Below, piece by piece: positions 32,854 to 42,275 of a DNA stretch of 64,000 nt. The position numbers and the translations under genes are program-made. Source of the DNA: Planctomycetota bacterium (GTDB taxonomy: Bacteria > Planctomycetota > Phycisphaerae > UBA1845 > PWPN01); assembly GCA_022711465.1 (NCBI GenBank), contig JAKLEZ010000028.1, forward strand, positions 1 through 64,000, read 5' to 3'. Under the pieces are notes generated by a model, which was not told the DNA's origin, ran no database searches, and worked only from the letters and a program-made list of their open reading frames with translations. The stretch's first letter is position 1, and every line of letters begins with the position of its first letter.

Positions 32854-33885
32854 CTATTTTTCGAGCCGCCTTCGCCTGATCAGCATGCCTATCCCACCGA
32901 ATGCCAGCAGCGCCATCACAGCGGGCTCAGGAACCGCGACGACGCGGAAACCGATACTGGTGAACTCCTGTGTCGACTGATACGACCAGAAGCGATTCAG
33001 TGGATGCAAATCGAAGTGCCGGCCCGTGTAAGCCCCGCCTCTGACTCCGCGAAGTGAATCGCTCAGCACAGCCTCATTCCATTCATCCACGTTACCACCT
33101 TGGTCGAATGTGCCATAGGGGCTTCCGCTGTTCTCGAATTCACCGACCTGCGTACGCCAGTATGGACTACCGATCGAGTAAACAGGGTAACCACTTTCAT
33201 ACTCAAAGAAATTCGCGTTATTGCCAGGGTCAGGATTAAGAACAGTGTGGCTGGGTATCGTATCGGATCCTGTAGGGTAGTCCCAGTAGTTGCCCGTCAC
33301 GCCGTCGTTCTTGTGATACGCCGCCTTGTACCACTCATCCTCACTTGGGATTGCCCATTTCCAGTCGGCGTTACGGCTGACGGCTTGAAGATCCGTGTTT
33401 GTCAATGCGCCGTTCAGTGCGTAGGCACCCGTTTCCGTGGTACCGGAGCCCTGTGCGCCCGTTGGTTGGCCATTGTGCAGCCAGTTGGCGAAACGCGCCG
33501 AGTCGCCCCAACTTACCAAGTTCACTGGGCGGTCGGCGTAGTCGCTCGCCACGCTGTACGTGTAGTTGCCCGGCGTGCCGCTGCGCTGGATCTTGCAGCC
33601 ATGGGTGCTCGTCCACATGTTCGTGTTGTAGAGCCCGTACGGATCGGTAACCGCCACGGCGTTCAGGAATGCCGTGTACTGAGCGGCCGTCACCTCGTAT
33701 TTGCCGATGTTGTAGGTGTAGTCCACGCGGCCAAACCCTTCCGGACGCTGGTCCAGCCTATACCGTATATCAGCAGCGCTCCCCGGATTACCCACGGGCA
33801 CGGTCTCGATGTTCACCGCAAACGCCGTGCCGACCAGGAGCCCAGTCACCACACAAACCGATACCATCGCCTTGAGAGCTGTCAT
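32854..33885 (-). CDS. FGE-fold protein with PEP-CTERM sorting signal
   Basis: A 343-residue exported protein. Signal peptide MTALKAMVSVCVVTGLLVGT AFA (split here), then an FGE/SUMF1 domain (YNIGKYEVTAAQYTAFLNAV, WAIPSEDEWYKAAYHK, FDQGGNVDEWNEAV, LRGVRGGAY...SIGFRVVAVPEP). The C-terminus VPEPAVMALLAFGGIGMLIRRRR is a PEP-CTERM signal: motif, membrane helix and basic cluster. It is therefore predicted to be processed by an exosortase and anchored or released at the surface. The FGE catalytic cysteine pair is absent, so it is a structural or binding protein. It is not followed by DGR parts. Confidence 0.9.
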   Translation of the reverse strand: MTALKAMVSVCVVTGLLVGTAFAVNIETVPVGNPGSAADIRYRLDQRPEGFGRVDYTYNIGKYEVTAAQYTAFLNAVAVTDPYGLYNTNMWTSTHGCKIQRSGTPGNYTYSVASDYADRPVNLVSWGDSARFANWLHNGQPTGAQGSGTTETGAYALNGALTNTDLQAVSRNADWKWAIPSEDEWYKAAYHKNDGVTGNYWDYPTGSDTIPSHTVLNPDPGNNANFFEYESGYPVYSIGSPYWRTQVGEFENSGSPYGTFDQGGNVDEWNEAVLSDSLRGVRGGAYTGRHFDLHPLNRFWSYQSTQEFTSIGFRVVAVPEPAVMALLAFGGIGMLIRRRRLEK

Positions 33886-34114
33886 GTTCTCCTCCTCGTG
33901 TCGATGTGCGTCTCTGGTGGAAGGTCGCTAAACCTCCCTCCGAGACAATCCCCTGCAGTGTACCAGCGCGCCCCTTTCGCGCCTATCTCAACTCCGAGAA
34001 TCTGCGTTTTTACCGTAAGGCTGCGATCTTCGCCCGACAGCCAAGCGGTGGCAGTCCCCGCCCCAAAGGCCGACCATTGATCGACATAGGTAGGCCCTCG
34101 CGGGCTGTCCCTGT

Positions 34115-34153
34115 CACACCACCGGGCGTACGGGTCACGTACCACGGCGGTTC
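34115..34153 (-). ncRNA. group II intron domain V hairpin
   Basis: On the minus strand the sequence from ACCGCCGTGGTACG to CGTACGCCCGGTGGT folds as a long hairpin with a TGAC-type apical loop, located just after the maturase stop, as expected for domain V. Confidence 0.65.
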
Positions 34154-34160
34154 GACCGGG

Positions 34161-35552
34161 TTAAGCGTCGGAAGGCGCGGCTACTCGGGGAAGGTCGATC
34201 GAGTCGAAATAGCGGTTTCGCAGTGCTTGTTGAACCGCCGGGTGGCCTGACATCCGCCAGAACCCGGTCGGAGAGCCGGCGGCGACCGCTGCGTTGAACT
34301 CGGGCACGCCTCGACGGCGCAGTTCCTTGAAGCGGTTCCGCCCGTTCTTCCACTGCCGCCAAAGGTACATGCGTAGCCTCCGGCGAATCCACGCGTCCAG
34401 GTTTGAGAGCACCCGTGGAGTTTGGCAGAAGCCAAAGTAGCCGCGCCAGCCAAGCAGGTAAGGCGCTAACTTCTCAATCAGCTTCGGCAAACTGGTTCCC
34501 AGCGTCCGGCGAGTAAGTTCCCGGACTCGCGTCTTGAATCGCTCGAGTGCCTTTGGCGCTATCCGCCGTTCGCTCCCGTCGTTCGAGATGCTAAAGCCCA
34601 GGAACTTCCGCTCCGCGGGTCGAGCGACCGCGCTTTTCGACTCGTTCACCTTCAGCCGAAGCTGGGTGGTCAGAAAGCGACAGATGCTGGCCATGAGGCG
34701 TTCACCCGCGCGCTGACTGCGAACATAGATGTTACAGTCATCCGCATAGCGGCAGAAACGGTGGCCGCGACGTGTCAGCTCCTGATCGAGGTCGTCCAGC
34801 ACCAGGTTACTCAACAACGGGGAAAGAGGACCCCCTTGAGGTGTCCCCTCGTCGTTCGGACAGACCAACCCGTTTTCCATCACCCCGGCATTCAAGAATG
34901 CCCGGATCAGTTTCAGCACACGCTTATCCGTCACCCGTCGCGCGACGCGCGCCATCAGTATGTCATGGTTAACTCGATCGAAGAATTTTTCAAGATCGAT
35001 GTCAACCACGTGGTTGTAGCCCTCGGCAATGTAACGTTGCGCTTGGGCCACCGCCTGATGGGCTGAGCGTCCCGGCCGGAAGCCGTAGCTGTGCTCGGAA
35101 AACGTCGGATCCCAACGCTTCTGGAGGACCTGCAACACCGCTTGCTGGATCAGTCGGTCGACGACACAGGGCACGCCGAGTTTTCTGACCCCGCCGTCCG
35201 GCTTGGGGATTTCGACCCGTTTCACCGGTTGCGGTGCGTAGACCCCCTGGAGTAGTTGGCCGCGAATGGCTGGCCAGTGCTCCCGCAGGTACGCCGCGGA
35301 TTCGTCGATACTCAGGCCGTCGACGCCCGGGCTACCCTTATTGGCACGAACGCGTTTCCAGGCTATTTCGAGGTTCTGTCGATCGCACACCTCCTCTATA
35401 AGCCGTTCTTCTTCTGCCGGGCTTTCGGGGGTTCGCTTCGCCGCGAGTGGTTCGGTCCCTTGGCGATCGGCGCCCAGGGTTTCACCCCGATCCACCGCCG
35501 CAAAGGCCAGAGGCAATTGCTTGTACTGGGTTTTCTGCCGCGTTCCACTCAT
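34161..35552 (-). CDS. ltrA: group II intron reverse transcriptase/maturase
   Basis: A 463-residue intron-encoded protein. The RT domain carries YGFRPGRSAHQAV, VVDIDLEKFFDRVNHD, GTPQGGPLSPLLSNL and the catalytic FCRYADDCNIY. The maturase/GIIM domain follows with YLLGWRGYFGFCQTPRVL and WIRRRLRMYLWRQWK. No HNH endonuclease domain is present at the C-terminus, so target-primed reverse transcription would need another primer. All key residues are intact, and the element may be active. It assists splicing and mobility of the surrounding intron. Confidence 0.95.
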   Translation of the reverse strand: MSGTRQKTQYKQLPLAFAAVDRGETLGADRQGTEPLAAKRTPESPAEEERLIEEVCDRQNLEIAWKRVRANKGSPGVDGLSIDESAAYLREHWPAIRGQLLQGVYAPQPVKRVEIPKPDGGVRKLGVPCVVDRLIQQAVLQVLQKRWDPTFSEHSYGFRPGRSAHQAVAQAQRYIAEGYNHVVDIDLEKFFDRVNHDILMARVARRVTDKRVLKLIRAFLNAGVMENGLVCPNDEGTPQGGPLSPLLSNLVLDDLDQELTRRGHRFCRYADDCNIYVRSQRAGERLMASICRFLTTQLRLKVNESKSAVARPAERKFLGFSISNDGSERRIAPKALERFKTRVRELTRRTLGTSLPKLIEKLAPYLLGWRGYFGFCQTPRVLSNLDAWIRRRLRMYLWRQWKNGRNRFKELRRRGVPEFNAAVAAGSPTGFWRMSGHPAVQQALRNRYFDSIDLPRVAAPSDA

Positions 35553-36176
35553 GAGTCGCGAGTCCTACTTGCCACTCCCAGTCGTTCGGGCCTTCAGCAT
35601 GACGCTACGGCCTTGCGATCCCTGGCCGTTTCTGCCCTTTCGAGTCAGTGTCTCGATCGAGCCGGCCGGCGATCCGTGCCTACTATGCCCTCTGCTGACT
35701 TCTGCGTCGCGGTCAGGTCACCTTACGGTTCCCTCAGTCCCGAATCCGGGACACGGCGCAGACCTCCCGAGGTAAGTTCGACCGCCTTCGCCGCACACCT
35801 GCCGGATCTACAGCCTTGGCCCTTGATGGATATGGACTTCGCGATTAGTCGCCCGCTCGTCCGACCAAGGACGCCTCGTATCCGATTTCTGTTCGTCAGG
35901 TCACGGCTTTGCTCCACGCTGTCTTCAGACGCCACCTCACGATGACGCCTTTGCGTTCTCGCTAATCCTTTACCTCCATCAGGTTGGATGGGGGACTCTC
36001 ACCCCCAAGCTGTCAAACATACTCGGCGCACGACGGAGCGGCTTCGCCGCAGGATGGGCGGGGTAGCGTCTTGGCGTGGGGGGTGAGCAAGCACCGTCAG
36101 TAGCGCGGTATCCTCCCGGGCTTTCCGGCCGTGGGGCCGGAAGCTCGTTTGGGACTCCTGACTGGAGGATATCGTC

Positions 36177-37024
36177 GTGACCGAACTCCGCAAACGCATG
36201 ATCGAGGACATGCAGCTGGCCGGCCTCTCCAAGGGCACGCTGGAGGCCTACGTCCGATCGGTGCGGCAACTGGCCGCTCATTACCGGCTCTCGCCCGACC
36301 GGATCAGCGAGCGTCAGCTCCGCGATTACCTTATCCACCTGCGGGACGTGCGGCGTTTCGCCAAGGGCACATTCCAGCAGCACTTCTTCGCCATCAAGTT
36401 CTTCTTCGTCAACACGCTGGGCTACGACTGGCCGCTGCTCACGAAAAAAAAGTTCGCCCGCCCCTGTGCAAGCGTCTGCCCAACGTCCGCAGCGACCGGG
36501 ACTGCCGCCGCCTGATCGCCGCCCTCCACCAGCCGGTCTATCGCGGCTGTTTCGCCCTGATCTACGCCTGCGGCCTGCGGATCGGCGAAGCCGTCGGACT
36601 GCCCGTTTCCGGTGTTGACTCCAAGCAGATGCTCCTGAACGTGATCGGCAAACGCAACCGGCAACGCGCCTTGCCTCTGGCCGAGCCCGTCCTGCTCATG
36701 CTCCGCGAGGTCTGGAAGATTCATCGCAACCCCAAGTGGCTCTTCTCCGACCGCAAGGGTGCCTCGCATCTGTCTCCTGATGCCGCCCGCAAAGCCTTCA
36801 ATGCAGCCCGGGCACAGTGCGGCTTCGATGACCGCTTCACGCCCCACACGTTTCGCCACAGCTTCGCCACCCTGCTCCTGGAAAAGGGCGTCAACCTCCG
36901 CGTCGTGCAGATCCTGCTGGGGCACGCCAGCATCCGCTCCACCCAGATCTACACGCACTTGAGCGAGCCCCTGCGCCGTGACCTGCGCCAGTTGCTCGGC
37001 GACTTCTTCGCCGGCCTCTTCTGA
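36177..37024 (+). CDS. tyrosine recombinase (integrase), frameshifted at an A8 run
   Basis: Frame 1 starts at GTG 36177 (MTELRKRMIEDMQLAGLSKG) and carries the SAM-like N-terminal domain. At 36444-36451 there is a run of eight A. The catalytic domain continues in the -1 frame with YACGLRIGEAVGLP (first Arg), HTFRHSFATLLLEKG (HxxR), LGHASIRSTQIYTHL (His and Tyr nucleophile). All catalytic residues are present across the two frames. The run suits a -1 slip (A AAA AAA G), as in many insertion sequences, but could equally be a disabling mutation or a homopolymer sequencing error. Its end overlaps the transposase start by one base. Confidence 0.8.
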
Positions 37025-38184
37025 TGGGAGGACCGGCCATGAAGGACCACCGTATCGAGCTGGCGGACGTGGTCCGCCGGCTCCAGGACGACTATGTCGC
37101 CCGGTTCGGGCACCTCATGATGCCCTCCCAGAAAAAGGCCCTGGCCGACATCGCCGCCTGCAGGACCGCCCGGATGGGCGGCCATCAATACCAATGCCGC
37201 GATTGCGGGCAGTCGTTCTGGATCTACCACGGCTGCCGCAATCGCGCCTGTCCCGCCTGTCATGGCCGCCAGATCCGCGAATGGCTGGCAGCCCGGCAGG
37301 CGGAGCTTCTGCCGTGCGACTACTACCACATAGTCGCCACGGTCCCGGAAGAGATCCGTCATCTCTTCCTGTCCGATCAGAAGTTCGCGTACACCCTGTT
37401 CATGAAAACCGTCGCCGGCGCGGTCATCGACCTCACGGGCGATCGCAAGTACCTCGGGGCCACGCCCGGCATTCTGATGGTCCTGCACACCTGGACCGGC
37501 CAGATGGGCTACCATCCCCACGTCCACCTGCTGGTCACCGGCGGCGGCGTCTCCGACGACAAGCAATCCTGGTGCGAACCGCCGGGGGCATTCCTGCTGC
37601 CGGTCAAGGCCCTCTCCAAGCTGATCGCCGCCCGGTTCCGGGACGCCCTCCAGAAGGCCAGGCCGGACGCCTTCGCCAGCCTGCCGCGAAAGACCTGGAA
37701 GCAGCCCTGGTGCACCTTCTGCAAGCACTACGGCCGGGGCCGACAGGCGGTCGTGGATTACCTGGCCCGCTATGCCTTCCGCATCGCCCTCACCAACGGC
37801 CGCCTCGTGGACATGGACAATACTCATGTGACCTTCAAGTACAAGCAGCGGGAAACGGGAGAGTCCAAGACGTGTCGCTTGACCGGTGTTGAGTTCCTCC
37901 GCCGGTTCCTGATGCACGTCCTGCCCAAGGGGTTCCACAAGCTGCGCTATTACGGGCTCTGGCATCCCTCGAAACGTCATCTTCAGCAACGGGCACGGCT
38001 GCTGCTGGCCTTGCTCGAGGGACAACCATCCCACCAGTCCCTGCTGGTCGCGGATCTGGCCCAGGAAGCGGACCCCTCGGGGAACGGTGAAGACGCCGAG
38101 AAGGGCTTCTCGCCTGCCTGCCCCCACTGCGGAAGCCGTCAGGTGGCTCTTCTGCAAGTGAGGGCCCGCGGCCCCGGTCCGTAG
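37024..38184 (+). CDS. IS91-family HUH transposase
   Basis: A 386-residue protein. The N-terminal zinc-binding domain has CRDCGQSFWIYHGCRNRACPAC. The HUH relaxase-like motif is HPHVHLLVTGGG near residue 164, with a downstream Tyr motif YLARYAFRIAL. C-terminal cysteines (CPHC) are near the end. IS91 elements move by rolling-circle replication. The arrangement integrase + Y-transposase with overlapping ATGA is a known two-gene IS91 form, so both genes probably belong to one element. Its ends were not identified. Confidence 0.9.
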   Translation: MGGPAMKDHRIELADVVRRLQDDYVARFGHLMMPSQKKALADIAACRTARMGGHQYQCRDCGQSFWIYHGCRNRACPACHGRQIREWLAARQAELLPCDYYHIVATVPEEIRHLFLSDQKFAYTLFMKTVAGAVIDLTGDRKYLGATPGILMVLHTWTGQMGYHPHVHLLVTGGGVSDDKQSWCEPPGAFLLPVKALSKLIAARFRDALQKARPDAFASLPRKTWKQPWCTFCKHYGRGRQAVVDYLARYAFRIALTNGRLVDMDNTHVTFKYKQRETGESKTCRLTGVEFLRRFLMHVLPKGFHKLRYYGLWHPSKRHLQQRARLLLALLEGQPSHQSLLVADLAQEADPSGNGEDAEKGFSPACPHCGSRQVALLQVRARGPGP

Positions 38185-38643
38185 GTCAGCAGCCGGTCGA
38201 CCTTGACCGTCCGGCCATCCACTGATCGGTGTGCTTCCAGACCGGCTTGCCCTTACCTCCCGTGAGGACGGCAAGCATCAGGCCTGCTCAGCGCGTTCTT
38301 GCACATCGCGAGCACGCCTCAGGCTACCGCTACGCCGCGAGCCCCCCAGAACCCGTCGAACATCCCAATCCGCTCTCGAAATGCACTCCTTTCGATGCGA
38401 CCATCCCCCGCCCCCACCCATCCTGCGGCGAGAGCACTTCGTCCAATAGGCTTTTGGCGTCGGCTCCGCAACGCAAAAAGCCATATCTATTCCCCGCCAC
38501 CGGCAATGGTCCGGTCCCGGAGCCTCCTCATGCCGGAGGGGATTCGTTCCTAAGTGCTTGTTTTGTAGGATGTTGCGATGGTGCGCTTGGGGAGCTGCGC
38601 TCTTTGGATAGAGCCTCTGACTGGGCGTAAGCGCCGCAATCAC
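38185..38643. other. intergenic stretch without a supported gene
   Basis: About 460 bases between the IS91 transposase and the next promoter. It contains no convincing gene and probably includes the terminal region of the IS91-type element; I could not identify a characteristic terminus. Confidence 0.5.
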
Positions 38644-38658
38644 CGTAAAGTATTTATA
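38644..38658 (+). promoter_or_regulatory. archaeal-like BRE/TATA promoter, leaderless
   Basis: CGTAAAG followed by TATTTATA. The centre of the TATA-like box is 25 bases before the ATG at 38681, so transcription in the archaeal manner would start at the A of the start codon. There is no ribosome site upstream of that ATG, consistent with a leaderless message. Confidence 0.6.
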
Positions 38659-38680
38659 CATGAGCTTCCCGTAAGGCCTC

Positions 38681-39769
38681 ATGCCTGTTGCCTATCCCGA
38701 TCCGCTCTTTCCCATCGGCCAGTTCTTCGAGTCCCTGCTCCCGGACTTCATTCTGGCCTTCACGTTCTTCACCGCGTTGACGTACGCGGTGCTGGGCAAA
38801 CGCTTCGACCACCAGCGCTCAGCCGTGGCCATGGCTGCGGCTGTCGGGCTGGCACTGGCTGCCGGCCTGGTGGCCTGGGAGTACCAGCGCGGCTGGTCGA
38901 TCCGCAACCTGGGGCCAATCGCCATCGGGTTCGCCGTGATCCTGCTGGCTATGATCATGTTTCAGGGGATCCGCCAGACCGGCGGATCCTGGGCGGGCGC
39001 GGGCATTGCCTTCGGGGCCAGCATCCTCGTGGCCTGGATACTGGGCGTGGACTGGCCGATCGCCCCGCAGGTGATCCAGAGCCTGGCCATCGTGGCCCTG
39101 ATCGTCGGGATCGTGGCGTTTGTGCAGCATCACCACGGGGCTTTGCCGCGGGCGCAGTTCGTGCCGGCAGCCATCCGGCCGGAGCTCAGGGGCATCCGCC
39201 ACGACATGAGCGACCTGTACGCGGACCGGCGGGTCGGCGACCAGATCGGCGAGGCCCTCGCCGGGCTGCGTCAGCGAACCGCATCCCTGGTCGAGCACCC
39301 GCAGGAAGCGCCGCACTTCATGGCCCAGCTGGAGCGCATCCTGCCTGCGGCGGGCTGGCTGACCGAGCGGCTGGCCAAGCTCCGGGCTCAGGCCCACGAC
39401 GTGCGTAAGGGGCATGTAGCCCGGATCGATCAGCTTCGACACCTGATCGACAAGCTACCCCCGGAATCCCGCAGGAAGGCCGAGCGCGAGCTGGCGGCCC
39501 GGTATGCCGAGCTGCACATGGACAAGCGGCTCGATCGGCTCGATGCGGCGGTGGCGGAGAACGAGCGCCGCATCGGGGATCTTACGCGCGAGGCCCAGGC
39601 AGCGGTGGGCCGGCATGACTACCGCAAGCTGGCCGAGCTGCTGGAGGCGGCCGACAAACTGCAGGTGCACAACAGCAAGCTGCTGGCGATCATCGAGCGC
39701 AGCGAGCAGAAGCTTGCCAGGGTGGCCCGAGACCTGGCCAAGCAGATGGGCGAGGCGGCGGAAGAATGA
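38681..39769 (+). CDS. membrane protein with long coiled coil
   Basis: A 362-residue protein. Residues ~15-150 hold about five membrane helices (LLPDFILAFTFFTALTYAVL, AMAAAVGLALAAGLVAW, GPIAIGFAVILLAMIMF, AGAGIAFGASILVAWILG and SLAIVALIVGIVAFV). From ~165 to the end it is cytoplasmic, charged and strongly helical (coiled coil, RIDQLRHLIDKL, KRLDRLDAAVAENERRIGDL). Such membrane-anchored coiled coils occur in plasmid/virus gene sets, where they may anchor DNA or partner ATPases. It faces the HerA-nuclease gene convergently. No enzymatic motif is seen. Confidence 0.75.
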   Translation: MPVAYPDPLFPIGQFFESLLPDFILAFTFFTALTYAVLGKRFDHQRSAVAMAAAVGLALAAGLVAWEYQRGWSIRNLGPIAIGFAVILLAMIMFQGIRQTGGSWAGAGIAFGASILVAWILGVDWPIAPQVIQSLAIVALIVGIVAFVQHHHGALPRAQFVPAAIRPELRGIRHDMSDLYADRRVGDQIGEALAGLRQRTASLVEHPQEAPHFMAQLERILPAAGWLTERLAKLRAQAHDVRKGHVARIDQLRHLIDKLPPESRRKAERELAARYAELHMDKRLDRLDAAVAENERRIGDLTREAQAAVGRHDYRKLAELLEAADKLQVHNSKLLAIIERSEQKLARVARDLAKQMGEAAEE

Positions 39770-40107
39770 GCCGCCACTGCTCTTATGGCGACGCGCCAGC
39801 GCGCCAGGATGACGAGATCCGCGATCAGGCTGCTTACGCTCACGCGGAGCGGATGCTCGATCGGTACGGGATCACCTATATCTACTACCATCCGGAGATT
39901 CTGCTGGGAATCGTTCCGGGGACGGCGCTGGCGGAGGAGTTCTATGCCCGCTGGCGGGAAGCAGATCGCCGGGCAGGAAGACCACGAGACTGGTTCGGGC
40001 GCCGCGGCGAGCCGCGTCATATGGACGACGTGCTCCGCGATATGCTGGAAGGCGATGCGTGGAGCCAGGATATCTTCGGACCCGGGAGCGAGCGGCGGTA
40101 TTGGTAG
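39766..40107 (+). CDS. small hypothetical protein
   Basis: A 113-residue protein (MSRHCSYGDAPARQDDEIRD) whose ATG overlaps the stop of the membrane protein gene (ATGA), so it is translated from the same message. It has alpha-beta character around MLDRYGITYIYYHPEILLGI. No family is recognised. It ends 44 bases before the convergent ATPase gene. Confidence 0.6.
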   Translation: MSRHCSYGDAPARQDDEIRDQAAYAHAERMLDRYGITYIYYHPEILLGIVPGTALAEEFYARWREADRRAGRPRDWFGRRGEPRHMDDVLRDMLEGDAWSQDIFGPGSERRYW

Positions 40108-40151
40108 ACAGCTGTTGATACTCTTTCTGAGAAATGCGCCTATCGCTGCGA

Positions 40152-42275
40152 TTACGAAACGTCCAGCCAGGTCAGCACCTCGACGAGCGGTTTCTGATCC
40201 GGGCCGATCTGCTGGATCGCCTTGTGGCAAGCGCCGGCGGCCTCCGGCGAGGTGGCCAGGAGCACGATGCCGTCGAAGCCGGCGGCGCGGAGCTTGTTCA
40301 GGTTCTCACGCGTGTCCGACTTGCCGGTCTCGACCTCGATGGCGATGCGTTCGCCGGGCCGCTGGGCCAGCAGGTCGATGATGCCATCTCCGGCCACGGC
40401 ATGCTCGCGGGTCACGTCGTAACCTTCGGCGTCGTAGAAGTCAGCGGCCCTGCCGACCCAGTACCGGTGTTCCAAGCTGGCGCGGGGGACAGGGCCGGGA
40501 TCGAGCCCGATGCGGGCGCAGAACGTCCGGCCCGGATCGGTGAGCGTATACAGCACCACCTGGCCGGAGCGGGTGGCGATGGCGACGGCCTCGATGAGGC
40601 CGGCGCCGGCGAGATGCTGGCGGATGGCATTGCCTTTACGGCGGGACAGGTTCAGCCGCTGGTACCGGGAGACGGTGGTGGACAACGGCCTGGCGGCCAC
40701 GTCCGCCAGGAAGCGGATCTCCTCCCGAGACATCTCGGGAAGCGTCCCGGGTGGCTGGTCCTGTGAATCATCCGATGAATCACTGGATGTATATGATTCG
40801 GAGGGATTCATCGGTGATTCTCTGGGGGATGGTGGGTGGGGATTATTCTCTTCATTCTTATCCGCGGCCGGAACTGGCGGGACGACCTGAGAGGAGTCCA
40901 TCTCGAGGTTACCCGGGCTGGAATCGGCGGAACAAGTGGCCATTCGTCCCCGGACTTCATCATCGCATACTGAGCCCTCTTCGATTGGAAATCGCGGAAC
41001 CCGGACCAGGAAGGGTTCGGGGTATTCGTCGGCCAGGCGGACGACGGCGCTGCCGATGGGCAGCGTGCTCAATGCTTCCTTCTGCTCGTCGGTCAGGTTC
41101 ATGGCCCCGGCGATGGTCTGGATGTCGCCGCGGAGCTTCTGGCTCAGGGCCAGGGTGGCATAGGAGTTGGCAAAGGCCACCTTGCTGAGCAGGGAGGCGG
41201 ACTGATCGATAAAAACGTACCCCATGCCATACTGGCGGATCATTCGGATGGAGTTCTCCAGCATGGATTCCCTGGCCTCGGGGGCCTTCTGGAGCAGCAG
41301 GTTGTGGGCTTCTTCCAGCACGATCAAGTTGGTCAGTTCCCCCCTTGGCCCCTGGGCCAGGCGGTACCGGTATAGATATAAGGTCAGGGCCTCGGAGAAC
41401 AGGGAACGATCGGCGTTGCTGGACAGGCCGTCCATTTCGAGGACGACGTTGTGGTTCAGCAGGTCGCGGACATGGCTGTTGTCCTGGGTGTTGATGACCG
41501 AGCCGAACTCGCCATAGGTCATGGCCAGCAGGATCCTTTCGGCCGAGGCCTGCCACAGGGCGGCTCTTCCTCTCAGCCGGGCGGCTTGCAGCCAGACCAG
41601 CAGGTCCTGGATGGTGGGCCAGCGGCCGGGCTGGCCGCCAAAAACGCCGGCGTCGCGGAACAGCTTGTCCAGGCCGGCTACGAGCAGGCTGATGACGCCC
41701 TCGCCTCCGAGGTAGGCGGAGGCGATGACGTCGACGATGAGCTTGATCCAGACATTCGGCTCGCAGCCGGGCGGCGGGATCAGGGGGTTGAACCGGAAGG
41801 GAGAGACATCCCGCCCGATGGTGTACACGTGAAGATCGGGCTGGATGGCCATCAGGTCGCGGTAGCCGCGTTTCCAGTCGAGTGCGAGGACCTTGATGCC
41901 ACGGGCCATCATGCCCTGCATCAGGACGAAGGTGAGGTTGGTCTTGCCGGAGCCGCTTCGGCCGGCGACGAGGATGTGCTCCTTCAATCGATGGCTCTTG
42001 AGGAAGAACGGGTACAGCTCGCGCTGGCCGTAGGAGACGTTGCCGACCTGGATGTCGCCGGCCAGGGCAAAGGCCCGATCGGGCGGCGGGAAAGGTGATC
42101 GGTCGGGCATGTAGTTCTGCCCAAGATGCCGTGCGGCCAGCAGCTCGAGCGTCTGCTCGAGGTCGGCCTTGCCGGCCGGGTCGGATTCGGCCAGGTACAC
42201 CGACCACAGGCGATCGATCCTGGGGCCCAGGACGGGCCGGAGCTTGCGGCAGAGTTCCTGAACACGAAGCATCAT
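40152..42275 (-). CDS. HerA-like ATPase fused to winged-helix and PD-(D/E)XK nuclease-like domain
   Basis: A 707-residue protein. The HerA/FtsK-type ATPase has Walker A GRSGSGKT at residues 105-112, Walker B LIVLEEAHNLLL near 320 and the QSASLLSKVAFANSYATLAL motif near 365. A low-complexity Ser/Pro/Asp linker (~450-520) follows, then a winged-helix-like segment (MSREEIRFLADVAARPLS...). The C-terminal restriction-fold candidate has Asp634 in GDGIID and EVETGK near 647-652. Such proteins combine DNA translocation with cleavage or end processing. ATP-driven DNA pumping is expected; nuclease activity is inferred. It overlaps the upstream gene by four bases. Confidence 0.85.
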   Translation of the reverse strand: MMLRVQELCRKLRPVLGPRIDRLWSVYLAESDPAGKADLEQTLELLAARHLGQNYMPDRSPFPPPDRAFALAGDIQVGNVSYGQRELYPFFLKSHRLKEHILVAGRSGSGKTNLTFVLMQGMMARGIKVLALDWKRGYRDLMAIQPDLHVYTIGRDVSPFRFNPLIPPPGCEPNVWIKLIVDVIASAYLGGEGVISLLVAGLDKLFRDAGVFGGQPGRWPTIQDLLVWLQAARLRGRAALWQASAERILLAMTYGEFGSVINTQDNSHVRDLLNHNVVLEMDGLSSNADRSLFSEALTLYLYRYRLAQGPRGELTNLIVLEEAHNLLLQKAPEARESMLENSIRMIRQYGMGYVFIDQSASLLSKVAFANSYATLALSQKLRGDIQTIAGAMNLTDEQKEALSTLPIGSAVVRLADEYPEPFLVRVPRFPIEEGSVCDDEVRGRMATCSADSSPGNLEMDSSQVVPPVPAADKNEENNPHPPSPRESPMNPSESYTSSDSSDDSQDQPPGTLPEMSREEIRFLADVAARPLSTTVSRYQRLNLSRRKGNAIRQHLAGAGLIEAVAIATRSGQVVLYTLTDPGRTFCARIGLDPGPVPRASLEHRYWVGRAADFYDAEGYDVTREHAVAGDGIIDLLAQRPGERIAIEVETGKSDTRENLNKLRAAGFDGIVLLATSPEAAGACHKAIQQIGPDQKPLVEVLTWLDVS

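Larger units (their letters stand above)
34086..36030 (-). mobile_element. group II intron, apparently complete
   Basis: Reading leftward, a GTGCG 5' end is possible near 36030. About 480 bases of ribozyme sequence (domains I-III/IV) follow, then the intron-encoded protein, a domain V hairpin at 34115-34153 and a 3' end near 34086 (CTACCTAT). Ends are inferred from conserved features and may shift by several bases. It is a different lineage from the fragment at the left edge. The stretch 35553-36030 has no protein gene; it is intron RNA. The 200 bases between 33886 and 34085 hold nothing recognisable. Confidence 0.75.
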
